A stretch of 46,285 bases of DNA, taken from NCBI GenBank assembly GCA_900617975.1, contig UZAE01012210.1:6032-52316 (forward strand), read 5' to 3'. The number at the start of each line of letters is the position of its first letter. The first letter of the stretch is position 1. Below are positions 11,789 to 26,700 of the stretch, one piece after another. The DNA is from Rodentolepis nana (Eukaryota > Platyhelminthes > Cestoda > Cyclophyllidea > Hymenolepididae). Below the pieces are notes generated by a model. The model saw only the letters and a program-made list of their open reading frames with translations, had not been told where the DNA came from and did no database searches. A program made the translations under genes and the position numbers.

Positions 11789-14700
11789 TCAGGAGGCATA
11801 ATGATAACTAGACCTAACTCCTGGATTCATTCCTGTCTCAGCACAAAATTGAACAGCCTGGAAATCCACCCCAAGAAATTGGCAATCACTTTCAAGGCGA
11901 CGTTGCAAGCTGGCGTAATCTATTTCTATTTTGCGCTCTTCTTGATTGTGCTCTTCCATTACTGTAGACTTGTTGTTTTCAATCTGAAAGGGGAGAATAA
12001 TAGCGTTTTTGGGAGGTTATATTCTTTTCAGATGCATGAAACCAACTACTAGTAGTAGTAGTAGACAACTCACAGCTTCTTCCAACTTATCGGCCCTCAT
12101 TTTGATGCGATTGCGTAGTTCAGTATCCTCGTGGTCACGTTGAGAACGGAAATCTCGAGCTAGACGGTCCTGGTAGCTGTGCATTTGCTCTCTCAGTTGA
12201 CGCATTTTTTCATTCAACCTGGCACGATCACGAGCCAGCTCTTCTTCGAGTGCCTCCTAAAATAGCAAGAAAGTGAGATCGTTATGCCTTTTGCAAGGTA
12301 AAAAATGGAAACAGAGATGGGCCTATACCCTTGAGTTTAAAGCAAACATCAAACAGTTCCGTTTGTTGCATATGGAGGCGAGATTAGACCTGGCTATTCC
12401 TAACTTTGTGGACAGGCGCATTTACCACACACACAATCTATAATGAGATATAAGGACAATATCCAAGCGCTGATGATACAGAAAAATAACTAGGATTTCT
12501 AACTTACGGTGTGACGATTAGATGGGGACTAATTCTAAAAAAGTTAATTATGGCGTAGAAGTACCACAGGATAGACGATAACTTATATCATTATAATGCA
12601 GATTTATTTGATAGCGAGTCATCGTCAAATGGACGTCTGTACCAGGCTCCTGAGCTGATAAGAGGAAATATTTGACAAAAACTTCTCTTAAACAACGGAA
12701 CAACATTCTTGGGAAAGCCACATTATAAAATCATTCCTTTGACCAATACATTTAGTCATACAATTCGCACATCTTATCTGTAGTGACCCTGAAACTTAGT
12801 AAGATATTTACGGTTACGTTTAACTTGTCTAGTACACTGCAAATAAGTCTAGAGCCCTAAAAAAAGAAGGTCTAGGACAGGGCTTGACCAATCCAAATTT
12901 TGGAAGGCAGCCGAATACGATGTCTTTGTAAACGCCAATCGAATGCCACTACATATTTAGACGCCGAAATCAATGTAAGGTGATGTTGAAATAAATTTGT
13001 AAACCCACCGTTTTCTGTCGACGATACTCCTCTAGGGTGGCCTTGGTTTCACTCGGAGATGAAGGGAGGGAAGAATTGTGCGGTGATTTGTTCTTATCTC
13101 CAACCGGGGAACCAGGTTGGTTGTGGTACTGAGACGAGGGAATTGGCGATTGTGAGGATGTGGAAGTTTTCTTTCGATTCAAGAACCAACCCGTGACTTT
13201 GTTCTGTGGCCGCAGTGTCTCTTCGTAGTGCTACATTGAGCAAAAAACAGGAGTGTAATGACACAATTACTTCCTACCTTAATGCTAAACAAAGTAGCTG
13301 GTTAGACACAAAATAGACAAAGGCAGAGCAACTGTGGAAAGATAATTAGACAAGCTAACTAAGTTTAACTGGGTGATATAGGAAATCTGAATTTGAATTT
13401 ATATACATAAGTGGCAAATCGACTATACAAGTAGAGGTTAAATAAAAATCACTAATGGGGGGGGGGGGGTTACAGTTCTATCGAGCCAAGCAACAGTAAG
13501 TTCACTACTAAATTGATGCAAGATGAAATAATAAAGATACTTCACCAATTCTTACTAATTTAAACAACTTTTTGCTCGGTTGTAGACACCACATTAATAA
13601 ATTGAAGAATGGCATGGGCTAAATAGACAACAAAAAAGAATAAAACATAAACAGAGGCAACTCGTTGGAATTTGAATTGTCTTCAAACTTCCTCAATATA
13701 GCTAATTCAATATCGATGTCGGATCGCAAGATTGATTGAACATGACAAGCTCCAATCAATCCAAGGCAAGCTCACTTTTGAGTCATTGCACAGGAAAGAT
13801 TTTCAGAACACAATTGATCATTTCATAAAAGATCCATCTGATTAAACCCAATGAACAGCTCAGGATGTTTTATATGAAATACCATCCCTCTCAAAATCGT
13901 AGCACATTGAGGAGGTAGGTAGGAGATTAAGATGGGCTTAGAAAGCAGGTGTGGAGACTACCAAACCCAAAGTCCGGAAACCAATAATCACATCACGATC
14001 AGCCAAGCTGTGGTACTTTCTTTTGACCCAAATTGCCATAACTACTACTTGATCACACTTAGGATGGTACGTATTTAACCCCTTGCTTAGTCAAATTTAA
14101 ATTGACTCTACGTTTGATGTAATATCAGATGTCATAATTAAATTAATAAGTTCCAGTAGAGCTATTTCCTTCCACGAATCATTATTAAGGCAACAGCTAC
14201 TACTAAGGAGACCAGAGTACCAGAAAACCAATCAACCCAAGAACTTATTCGTTCAATACACATTGATTCTTGAGCATTATATCTACTACTAAGTAGTATA
14301 TATTGATAAGTAAGGAGTTATTTAGATCCCAGACATAATCAGTAAAAGATAAAAAACGTCAAGGCAAACGAGAATTTCAGGGACTGAGGGGAGTCATAAT
14401 CTTCGCTCAAATTATTTAGCTGATTATTTAACTGCCAACCTTTAAACACAAGCGGAAAGAACAGTAATGCAGGAATATACAAAAACCTCTTTTGCACGAA
14501 CCTTGAGTTCCTTGGCGAGAATCTTGCGTCTATGGCGAGCTTCCTTTTCAAACTCCGCAAACTGAAGTTCCTCAAAACGACGTTGCTCTGCATCGAAGAA
14601 GGCGCATTTCTCCTCGAGGTGACGTGATTGAAGAGCATGCTTTGCACGAAGGTTCGCCAACTCGATTGCTTCAACTTGTGTGTGATGGCTTAGAAGCATG

Positions 14701-17700
14701 CACGATTTGTCTTTAAGAACTTCGTTCTCCAGTTTCTTCCGCTCTTCAAATTGTTTCATCTGAAAGTTAAGGAAAGAGCCAATAAGATTGCGTTGTGAAT
14801 ATGGCTAAAGTATTGCCTCTTCAATTTTCTTTGAAGTTATTAAACAATGTAATAAGATTCCAATTTCACAACTAGATTGCCGCTGTGAATACTTTCTCAA
14901 TAGAGTTGTTAGCAGATGCCAGTTAAGGTTTTCCTCAGTTAGTTAAAGACAATGCATTTTAATGGGAATTTACTGAGGCGAATCCCTAAAAAATGTTTTG
15001 AACTATCAGTATCTTTGGATAAATGACTCCCAATTCCAGATGAAAAAGCGTCTTTCAACATTCATTTTGACTAGAGGAATAGCAACATGGAACTTCCCTG
15101 GAAAGAAAATGGACTTTTGCTATCAAACATGCGAACTATTCATAAAATTGGAATATTGGTTAAAATGTGCTAAGTTCCACAATTTTGGAGGAAAGACTAC
15201 AATTAGGGGGCGATTATTGAGCATTGGCATTTGCGGATAATTTGAAGGCTAACAAGGTCAAAACGTAAGAATTCACCATTACACCACAGTCTAAATCAGC
15301 TATTGCATTCTCCTAATGAGAATACAGTCTTAAAGGGCAAGGCATTCAGCCTACTTTCCATTACATTTGCATGATCTGAACACATCCATTAATTTATACC
15401 AGTAGTGACGGATAATTGATAATGATTAGAGTATATAGTTACGAAGAAGTCACTGACCTGTAGTTCATATCGTGCCTTCAGCTTCTCATACCTCCATCTA
15501 CACAACTTGACATTGTTCTCATTCATAACTTGTTTGTACATTTGATTCAAATCTGGTGCATGAAGGTCATTGTAGGGCGAGTTGCTTCCACCACTATGGA
15601 GGAATTCACTTCTTCTCTTGCTCTTCAGCCTTTCTTTGGCTTTCGATTCCAGTTCACGCACGAAGCGTGTCTCCTCATCAGCTGTGCGTTTCAGTGCTCG
15701 ATCAAGTGAGTTCTCATGCTGCTCTTGCATTCGACAGACGCACTTCTTCTTAGCGGTTATGAAATTGGTGTACTCACGGTTCAGCTCGGCCATCTTTGCG
15801 CTCTCGATTTCCTAGGGAGGAGAAATTTAGGGAAGTAAAACTATCCCAGGTGAAATAACGAGAGCATATCGTTCCGATACTCTCAGCTTTCTATCAAGCT
15901 AGAATAAACTCAAAGTCTAAAGTGTGTTGAAGAGAAATACTTTCTAGTACATTAAACAAAGGAGAAGTAATGTAGGGTCTCTACGACAGAGAAACTTAGC
16001 CTAATATTCCACTCTTGAATAGTATTAATTGATACCCCTAACATCGGAATTAATAAACGCCCTCGATGACCTCTACGTCATCAATTCCCAAAACTCAATC
16101 TCTAATAGATAGAAATGAAGCAATTATAGCAGTCAACAGAATGTTATTACACTTCTCCACAAGATATTCCCAACAGTATACCTATCTTATTGTGTTGCTA
16201 TTCAATCTTTCTCAGACCCTTTCTAAAGAACATTATCATGCTAGGAAGGTCAGAATGCAAGTGTCTAGCCTAGGTCACAGGGAATTGTAATCCATTAATT
16301 ATCATACAAGTGACCATATATGGCTAGCAGTAAGATCATAGTGATGGATAGAGTATTAAGAAAGAGCTAGTTTGATTGATGCGTCTGACGTGTTTTAAGG
16401 TCAGGCGCATGTCTAACATCTTTTTCGGTAAAAATTTCAAAAGGAGGATAAAAATATCGCTTGGCATCTACTGATAACTAGTTAGTGATGATACAATTGG
16501 TGATTTCAGACACCAGGAGTGTGTGTGTGCATTAATGGACATTAACTACAAGATAGAGTGTAACTGTTCTCCAAAACATTAATGTGGGCCTTTCTAACAA
16601 ATAATCCTTCAATTGACAAATTACAATCAGTAGGCCAGCCATGCTCATGATCTTAGCCTTTGCCACAGAAGTAGACTTGCTTTCCAAACATTTTACGGGG
16701 GTGGATAAGATAAAAGAGGTCGCGTATGAGCATAGATAGATAAAGTAATGCTTAATTTCCATTTAAAAGTAGTAAATGGAGAATATTGTGAACAACAACA
16801 TAATGTGCATTCAAATAGTTCAAAGCAAGTGTTGAAAGTGTTCACAACGAACGTCGACAAACACACATAACCCAGCACACGTCTCTATTATCTTGGCCAC
16901 ACACTGTACTACACTTTAAAATGCTTCAAAAAGCAAATTATTTTTGTGCCTCAATAGTCAATCATGTAAAGGAAGAACGAAAAAAAGGAAAATGAAAATT
17001 CTGTTCTAATGAAAAAAAAACAGAAGAAAAGCCAGAATTTCAATTAACGAATCATTAGACGTCGCGTCTGTGAAGTGTGGCAAAAAAAGATGAACCAGGT
17101 TATTAGCGCCTCAAACTTATCAACTTTTAGAAGAATTTTCCCGACATTAGATAAAAATATCATACCTGATGGTAACTGAATCTCAAACACATACGATTAA
17201 CAAATAAACCAATACGTGACCAGATGGTACACACCAGTACCCATTAGTCACATGATGAAAGTAGTTCCAAATAATAGCAGTCTTGTGTTATTTGAATAGA
17301 GGAATGATCTAAAGCCTTGCAAATTTATTTAAGAAAATATTGCCTATTCAGTGAAATTAAGATGGCATTTTATGCCGCCTTACACACACACATTGCAGGA
17401 TCTTTTCAAAGGAGAGAGACTGGAGTGAATTCAACAATTTATTAACTTTAAGTATGCGTTCCGAGTGGTTACAGTAGGCGATAACCGTCTTAACTATTCA
17501 CAAATACAAACAAACCATTAACAACATACCAAATCTGTAAGTTTACGGAAGTTAGAGAAACAGTAACTTTTCGGTGAACAAGGGATAAGTAGGTAATTTA
17601 GTGTGAAGTGGGTAGGAGAGGCTGATTAAATTACTCGGATTTTAGAAAAGTGCATCGACTAGGTGATTAATATCTACTTTGATGAAAATTAAACTTACAA

Positions 17701-20700
17701 GACACTAGGTCGTTTGCACTTAGATGAAGGTGAATAGAAAGTTTCGGCGAAACAGAAAGTGGATATTTCAGTTACTATTCTACCATGTCGCCGCAGTGAA
17801 ATAAAACTCTCGCATTATTGAATATCCTCAGAAATAATCAAACGCAAAGTAGTGAAAACGATCCCCCCCCCCCCTAATGGAGATGTAGTGATTGAGGTAT
17901 CTAAACAGAGGTATATTATCACTACCGCAATAATTTCAGTGGGAAAATTTAATCGAAACTTAATTTGATATAATCACTTTCCGGGAGTCTGAAAGTAAGG
18001 TCTGCATTAGTTTGCCAAAAGTAAAACGAAGGAACAAAGCAAAATTGGCCAGAATGCGCCGCTTTACACACGACATATGAACTGAATGACCGTGAGATCC
18101 AAAGCCACGTGAAACAGCAGAAATTAAAGATGACACTATTTAAGCTACTAAGGACTTAAACATGACGAAGAATTCAAGGACAGAGAAATGTTAAGTTCAA
18201 TAAGGGTCAATATACGCAATTCACATTACGTTACACCAACGAGAGTTGGACACGATTGAGTCACATTATGCAAGCACATTTCGTTTCAAAGTTGACTAGC
18301 CTTTCTACTAGTAGCTCTGCAGGGGCACAACGCACAACATAGTCTTCCGCTCCCCATACAACTAATTAAAACTATCTCCGACACGTGTAAACTCAGCGAC
18401 TTAAGTTTAACTGAAAAATAATGAGTTTCAGTTAAATAATATGACAGGGTCACCGCCCTCACCTTAAGTCTATCCTGTTCCTGCTGCAGTTTCTTCATAT
18501 GCTTAGCACACAATCTCTTAATCGCACTGAAAGAGTAGACATCATCCAATCGCACTCCCTCATCACTTCCTGCACCAGCGGCAACATCCGATTGGCTACC
18601 ACTGGCCCCGCCAACAATCACAGCACTTCCGACACCACTCTCACTGGGGACTATGGAGATCGAGGGAGCCGCACGCATCATACGTTGAGTCTTGAGGGTA
18701 GGGAAATTCTGCTGTTGACCCGTCTGTTGCTGTTGTTTCGGTCGTATAGAGGGACGTATGAATTGGCGACGATGTTGAGCGGGTATGGGTTGGGGCGTTG
18801 GTGTGAAATTGGTGGCACCGGGTGCGCTGTTTGCAATATTGGTGACAGCGGCTGCACCAACAGCAGGAGTAATGTCACCTTGAGGTAGAAGACCACTAGA
18901 GGGGGTTTGAGTGGATTTCTTATGAGCAGGGAGGAAGGCTGGGGGTTCTGGGAAAGAAAGATGGGTAGAGGATTGTTCCAGAGGGATTTGGGAAGCGGAG
19001 GCAGAGGTTGGTAAGTCAATATTACCACCGCCACCACTACTAGAAAGAATATTGGCGTAGCTGGAATCGACGGCTAGTTGCGTGTCGTCGCTATAACCCG
19101 CTCCCATTGAGCCACGATTTGCCTATAAAGAAAGAAACAAAGTCAATTAAGATTGTCAATTAAAAGTTAATACTAAGATCTATTATCAGTAGACTTTTCC
19201 AGCTTATTTGGAAGGACAAACTTTATTGGAATACCACAACATTCAGCTACTGGCCAAGTGCCAATAGCATTCCACAGACCAACGTATAGTACTAATAGGG
19301 AGGAGGAGGGGTGGGAGGGGGGGGGGATGAACGCTAGTAATCTGATTCAATTAGGGAATGAAGATTTTCTCCTTGTAGAAAAAAGGGTACACTTCCTTGT
19401 AAACCCAAAGCAGATTTATAGGCATAAAATCAGTGCAAGATTTCACGCTAAGAAAAGCTAGTAAAATTGGTTGGTTCCGGTACAAACCTGAAACGAACAG
19501 TCAGTTCTCAAGCCACTTACCCGTAAGCTATAACTAGATTGTGGCTACCACTATCGCCTCATAATTGGCCCACATATATGGCCTTCACTGCTCTCTTCTC
19601 TTGGGTACTGGGAACAGTGGGCGGAAAATGCAGATAACTGCGAATCCTTAAAGTAGGACAACGATTTAAATTAATGGAACCTAAAGCATGACAATATACA
19701 ATGGACTCAAGAGGAAAAGGAAATCAGCACTCCTTAAGATAATGACAATAATTCATTACTTTTACCTATTGCTGATCCAAATAAATCAATCAATCCGCTA
19801 ATTATGAACTATTTCCGACACTGACCTTGGACTTAGTAACTGGTTTTGATTTCTATCGCCTATTCGTTAGCACTTTTGTCTTAACCAAACACAGCTCCAT
19901 ATTCAAATTTAGAAAACATGCAAATACAGTTACTCCTCAGTCTGCTAATATTCGGCAAATGGAGTCGGCAAACCTCTCACTCTTAATTAGTACGACTTAA
20001 TCAATCCTCACTAAGCATCTAACCTGAGACCTCTGAGTTGGGCACCATGAGAGGGAGTTGAACCCGGCCACATAGGTAAGAGACAAGAAAGACCAATCAA
20101 ACCGCTTTATATCACTCAAGTGAGAGTTTGAAGATTGTGAGTTTCTAATAGAATTGACAAGCCTTAATAGGTAAAAATGAGTAATGGATTGTTGAAGTGT
20201 ATTCATAAGATTCGGCATAAGAACATTGAGTGAATACTTGGATGAAGGAGCTGAGATAAAACAGTCTGAAACAAGGAACCAAGGTGACAAACATTTGGCA
20301 TGTCCAAACACGAATTGGTTGTAAAGACAAGTTGTCAGGACGTGCACTACGAAAAATCTGTGAGTTCGTTCTAGCTGGATTTGATGACATATCACATCTT
20401 ACTCTTCACAAGTTCATTCATTAAATCAGACAAGGCTATTAAAAATAGAAGTTGATGAAGGGTTTATGTTGTCCGCCGACTATTGAGTCTTGTCTGATCT
20501 CTTTCAAACACAAAAAAAACGCGCCTCAAGAAGACATTCTAATTCATATTAGAAAGTGAGCCATCGGATAAATTAGTCTATTTTGAGACACACACCAAAT
20601 CAACCATTTGGCCCATAATCTTCAGAAAGAGCTGAAACATATCAACACAACTCTACCAGACTGCAAATAAATACGCACACGAAACCAGAAAGTGCAGATT

Positions 20701-23700
20701 GATTCGTCCAGTTAAAAGTGAGGAGAGTAGGTGTGAATGGATCTATTGCGAGGAGATGCGAAATGTGTGTGTGTGTGGTTTCGAGGAGCCCGTCAAAGTT
20801 TTAAATTGGAGATCAATAACAGAAGGAAATCCACCTAGAATGCACATTCTGTCGAGGAAAAACTGAGGGCTGGATAGTGAAAGTTATTATTTCAAGAGAT
20901 GACAGCAAATATAAATTGGGCAATTTGAAAAATGCCATAAACTAGATCTCGACACCAATAGACACGTAGAAGCATTCCTACCAGAGGTAAAATTCTCTGA
21001 CTTACCATTAGCAATGATAGCTACACTTCTCATTCATCTGCATAAAATCCCTACATTTCCAATGAATCGTTAGTGCTCTAACACCCTTCGCACTTAATGA
21101 CAAGTACCTCTGCTCAATTACCAAAGAACAGAAAAGGTAAAATCGGTACCTTCCTCATCTTACCCATTAATTTAGTCTCTTCCACACAAAGCAGATTGTT
21201 TTCGGCAAATACTGACACCTTCATTTTCCCTCCATTTCCTACATTCGCTACTAATTAATTTCCAATTGTCCAATACAAATTTGTCCAGCCAACTTTTTGG
21301 TCTCCTCTTACGAAAAAGGCCCTAGTACACTGTGAGCTTTTAGGAACACCTTGGCTCCAAACCTAACTTCATCTATCACTTAAAGTAACTTTCTTCAGAA
21401 ACCAAATCCCATAAATGAGATAGAAGTCTAGAGGAAACGAAGGGTCATTCATAGTGAAATTACAAAGTACTCACGAACCGCCATCAACTGAAGTTATAGA
21501 GAATCCAATCTCCAATCAATACTCGTAGGAAGTTAATTCCCCTTTCAGAAGCATATTTAAATAACTGCTAGTTATTGCCAGGATTATAAGAAGACTGACT
21601 AATTTGAAATAAAGAAATAAACATTTCAATGCCTTCTTTCCACTTCTTCATTTGTGGTGATCTTGCTAAATCGCTTCAATCAAACAGTTAACGGAATAAC
21701 CAAATTATCTTATCTCAGTGGCCCTTCTACTTACCAAACTTGTAACTCGCTCTCTTTCCTTCCCCAGCCTTCTATTAAAGTGCAAAACTTCCTAAGTACT
21801 TTGCCCTCATCTCACTTTTGCTAACTTTAAATCTGACTACTCAGCCCCTTGTTTAACCATAAATAAGAACAATGAAGTCATATCTATTAACAGCATCAGT
21901 AAATTAACTTGAAGATGAACGAGAGAAGTAAAGTTTTTTTAAAGTTTAAGCCTTTAAACAAGAGTAAGGGAAGTGACTTACGAAACTGTTCTCGGTTGAC
22001 ATTCTTCGTCCTCCTGCAAATCGATCACCGGCAGGTCGTCCTCCTCCGACAGACTCATCGAACTGCTCCCACCGTTGCTGTTTTTGACCGACTGCAACTC
22101 CGTGGAGACACCGATCGGTGGCTGCTTCACTGCCGTCTGTGTCTGCACTCTTGCCAGTACCTTGTATCTCTGTTTCACTGCAGGGGGCGGGGGCATTTTC
22201 GTAATAGGAGTTTGCAATGATGCCCTGGCAACTAAAATGGTCCTTCGTGGCAGCACCGGAGGTCGCTGCTGGTTTCTGGCTGGAGATAGCTGCGGTAGTG
22301 ACTCCTTGGAGCTGTTGCTGGTGGTCTGGTTCTTGGAGGTGTATGAAGGGAAGACTGGACGTAGAACCACCTGAGAGGCCACTTCGGAGGCTATTGGACG
22401 TGCTCTCAGTCTAGAGAATAAAAACGCATGCCGATCTCAATTAAGCAGCAATGGGGCAATAGGAAGTTAGTTCTACTCTTTGAAGCTAGTAATATCAACC
22501 AAGGAGTAGATTTAGGACAGAAAGAAAAGGTGCATTGGCCAAAGAAGGTGGTAACCTAAGCTGTAATTAGGGTTAGACGGCATTTTTTGCCAAAGCGGTA
22601 TATCCAATACCAGATCCATATGAGAAAAAATTTCAATCATACGGTGGGAATGCATTCCATAGTGATCAGTGTGCCACTGATCTTGTACCCATTATAGGAG
22701 TTAGAATCACGAAGTTTTCCTGCCAAAAAGCCCGAATTCCGCTTCCCTTTTTATATTATTGAGTGCATCAAATCTATGACATCAAACTTGGCAAGTGAGT
22801 GCTATAACCATCTCAATGGCCCACACCTTGCTTAACTGGGAACAACCGAAATTGCAAAACTGCTGTAATGCGAAAATAACAAAAAAACACGCGCTTCTTA
22901 AGCTAGTTTGTTTAGAAATGTTCTAGCAGGGGTCAAATGCACCCGCACTTCCTTTTAACTGCAACTCAAAGTTAATCAATGTGTGCTCAGCTTTTCACCT
23001 AGCGCGTTAGCACACACACACACCCCTATCGCAATGTTAGGGGGGGGGTGGGGAAGGAAAACAGAGCTATCTCAAAATAAGAAGCCGGAGAATAAATTAA
23101 ATATGGGGAGAGTTAAATAACGACAAACACACACACACACACACACACACAAACAAAACACAACCAGCGGTCATGTGTGAGTGTGTGTGTGGGAATTGAT
23201 GAAAAGTGGGGAACGGAAATTAAGTTGGGAAAAGAGAAAGGCAGTATTAAAAATGCGAAGGCGTCGAGTTAAGTAATCAATAGAAGCAATTTCGAGAGAC
23301 CTACCCCTTTTGAGTGTCTTGGTTTATTTTATTCAACATTTCCATGATCTGTCGGATATTAGGAGAGATAGACAAAGAGGTATAGTTAGGGGTGGAGGCA
23401 CACACACACACACGTACTCACGCATATACCACTTAAACGATAAGTTGTTAGCTTATCAGTAGACGTACCGCGCCATCAACGGTGGAATGACTCTCGCCAT
23501 CATCATAGGAGATATCTCTATGAGGTCCGCCATGATGTTTACGACCTTCCACACCATTACGGGCTGGAGATTCCGCAGTGGAAGAACTCTCTCCTCCATT
23601 ACTTGTATTCTCATGAAGGATTCTCTTGATCTTAGGACGAACTTGATTGCCCTCAGTGGCGTTGGCCATTCCTCTCTGCACCAAGTCGTGGAGAATTGGA

Positions 23701-26700
23701 TGAGGATCGGGGATGGAGGTACAAAAACGGTGGCTCAGAGCTTCGGAGGAGGTTGGACGCTCTTCAGGCTAAAAGGCAAAGAGAGAAAATAAGGTAAATA
23801 GGCACGAGAAAATAAAGTCTTTGGTTATTAAGCACACGCTAATGCATATGGAGTTAAGGGAAAGTTGTACACAACTGTGTCAAAGTTAAACGTACATTCT
23901 TCTGAATGCAATTAAAAGAAGTCTTTGAAATGCATAATAAACAGATAAATATGCGAATTGGAAGGCCGATACAATTTTAAAATTAGCCAGTATTAGTCAG
24001 TGTTGCTTCCATAGAGCTTTAGATTAACGCAAGCTTATTATTTGACATCCTCACTAAATATTTTCGACGCTTTCATAAAAGTTATCCTAGCGAAGTTGGT
24101 TCCAACTTCTTTCGATTACTTTTATTCCTACAACGCACACACGAGAGTCTAGGATTGCATAGAAAGCTACGTATCGAGGTATTAGTAGCCAAAAAAATAT
24201 TTCTAGCTCCACTTAGAAGCCAGTTCAATAACCTTCGAGTGAAGAAATTATACTGGGAGGTGGCAGATTTACTAGCGATATATTTATTAGATTAGGCTTA
24301 AAAGTTAATATCAAGATAGGCATACAATCGTGGATAAGAAGGGGTAAGCTATTAACTAATCGTCTTGATAAGAAATTTAGTCCCAAATGCAAGTTGTCTA
24401 TGTGTGCCTGTAGATGGACGACTATACTTCCGGTCACATTGAAGTGCGCGATTTTGGTATGCAAAAGGCAGAAAAATTTCCTCTTAGATAACTACACGAC
24501 TGACTAACTCAATGTAGTGTCCATTAAACTGCACTCCAAAGTCCATTAAAATCAGCATTTAATGAAACATAGAGAACATGGCACAACGAACAACACCTAA
24601 GTCCATCTAAAAAGACTGTGACCAATGAATGTGTCACTAATCAGTAGGCTAGAAAAAACTGTTCCGGTTACTATAATGCCATTCCAGTACCTAATATAAA
24701 AGGTGAAATGATCTTCAAAATGTGTGTTTGTGGGGTGGCTGCCTAACTTCGCGCCTACCAAGTGTCACAGCTCACGAGATCAATTGCCCTTGGTAAAAAT
24801 ATTCAATGACATGAAAGGCGACTGCAGCGATTTCGATCAACAAGAGCAATTCCAAGACATCTTCCTTCCCAGCCTCATTTAAAATAGTCTCAAATTTAAA
24901 CATTATATGCACCAGTGCACCACTACTTATTTTGCTAAGACAACAAGAGACAAGCAATAGCATTTTGTGCAATAAAAACCTTTTTTTGGACCGGAGAGAA
25001 ATAAAGAAGTATTTGAGGCAAGAAAAGATTTCCTTACACACAATGCCAAATCACTACGACGAATGCTATGAATAGAAGCGAAGAGGACAGAGGTGATCCC
25101 AGACACAAATTATATTGAACTGTTTTAAATTTAGCTACTCAGTATAGGCTGCGAAAATTTTGCCACGATGTAATAAGACAGGTCTTTTAAACATTGCCTG
25201 GGAGAGGGAGAGAGAGGGTTTATATAGAAAAGAAAATATATAAATCGAATTAAATCTCGACATAATGTATAAGCAAGGCCATAATTAATTCAATTGAATG
25301 AGACAACCAAGTAAAGATAAATTAATATGAGTTTAATTACATTAAAACATATTGTGGAGTAAATGTAGTTTAACAACCATGAAATACACAGTGGACTGAT
25401 TGCATCTATCAATGATTGTACTCAATGAATCAATTACGAAAAACAAAACAAAATTTACTTAAAAAGAACCCGCATAGTTAAACGAATCAGAGCTTAACTA
25501 ATTCTGGCATCAAGGAACTATTGAAGCACACAGAAATCAGCAGACTAGTCTCATGAGGGAGAAGAGAGAGATAGGTCCAATTGTAGTAACGCCTCAAGTC
25601 AGTGTATTAGTTCATGCGTCATTTTAAATAATCCAATAAAGTGAGTTTTTGCATGATATGTGATTCTCCATAGTTTGAGTGTTTATCAATCAGTCTGCTA
25701 ATCTTATCTACTTGTAAAGTGATACAAATGGATTCAAGTTATTTGATCAAACATGTAAACGAGTTAAATGGGCATGAATTCATTCAAAAACCAAGGAAAA
25801 AATAATGTAAATTGAACCTTGGAACAATTAGATGATAAAACGTGAATTATGACCACAATGGGAGAACATAAAAACCCTTTTTTTCTTCAAGAATGCCACA
25901 ATCCTTGATAGTCTGACTTTATCGAGTTACTCTCATTTGGTCACTCCCCACATTTGACCCTGGTTGAGCTCTGTTCCACAATTTGGCAAGAGGAGATATA
26001 CATGGATTTCGTAACAGAATGGATAACAATAACTAAAATGAGCGAATATTTCTGCAATCTTGGTCAATTTAAATGGTTCGAGGCAGACGAAATGACAAAA
26101 TTTCTATCAAGAGTGCAATAAATGACTGGAGAAAGAGGACATAGAAACTTAGAGCTGATAAACAACAGAAAACATATATTTTTGACAAATGAGCATAAAT
26201 CTAAGCCGAATAAGAAAGCTAACAAAACCTCAATTGGGAAGAACTGCACACTTGATAGGTTCAGAATTTACTACCTTTTACTTTGGCCAGAATTATCCAG
26301 TGCTTCCCGAAGTGGAACAGACTAGCCATTGAAAATAGACAAGCAATTTACAATAAATGCCCACAAGTTGACGAAATTTTTAGCCCAACTATACACAAAA
26401 AAGCAGAAATTACAGCAGTCAAAGCTTTTTAGTACCGAAGTAACAAACTAAAACATGAAAAGGCAAACCCAAATAATTACCAATTGAGAATACTAGATGT
26501 ACAGATAGTTTAAGAGGCAAGAGCACAAGATATCCACTCAAACTATCAGCTCCATGGAGGTGGAACTTTTTGACAAGCATTCATGTCTATTCATAAATTC
26601 AGTGATTGGAAATAAAGAATTACCTTATTCCCACCCTTTCACATAATTAGCCATCAGGTAATCATTTACTTAACTCCGGAACTGGAATGGTAATTACAAT

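Larger units (their letters stand above)
22411..23468. other. TAO kinase intron rich in CA/GT tracts, with a possible optional exon
   Basis: The CA tracts are at 23011-23023, 23127-23150 and 23399-23413, with a GT tract at 23176-23191. On the transcript strand the CA tracts read as UG repeats. The last one lies 50-65 nt upstream of the acceptor of the candidate 44-nt exon at 23305-23348. Confidence 0.8.

Noticed and set aside
21978..22382. Minus-strand frame ([10 protein letters not shown]...) as the coding frame of the TAO kinase exon
   Set aside because: It joins neither the preceding nor the following exon in phase; the TESTSNSL frame does both with a 429-nt exon.
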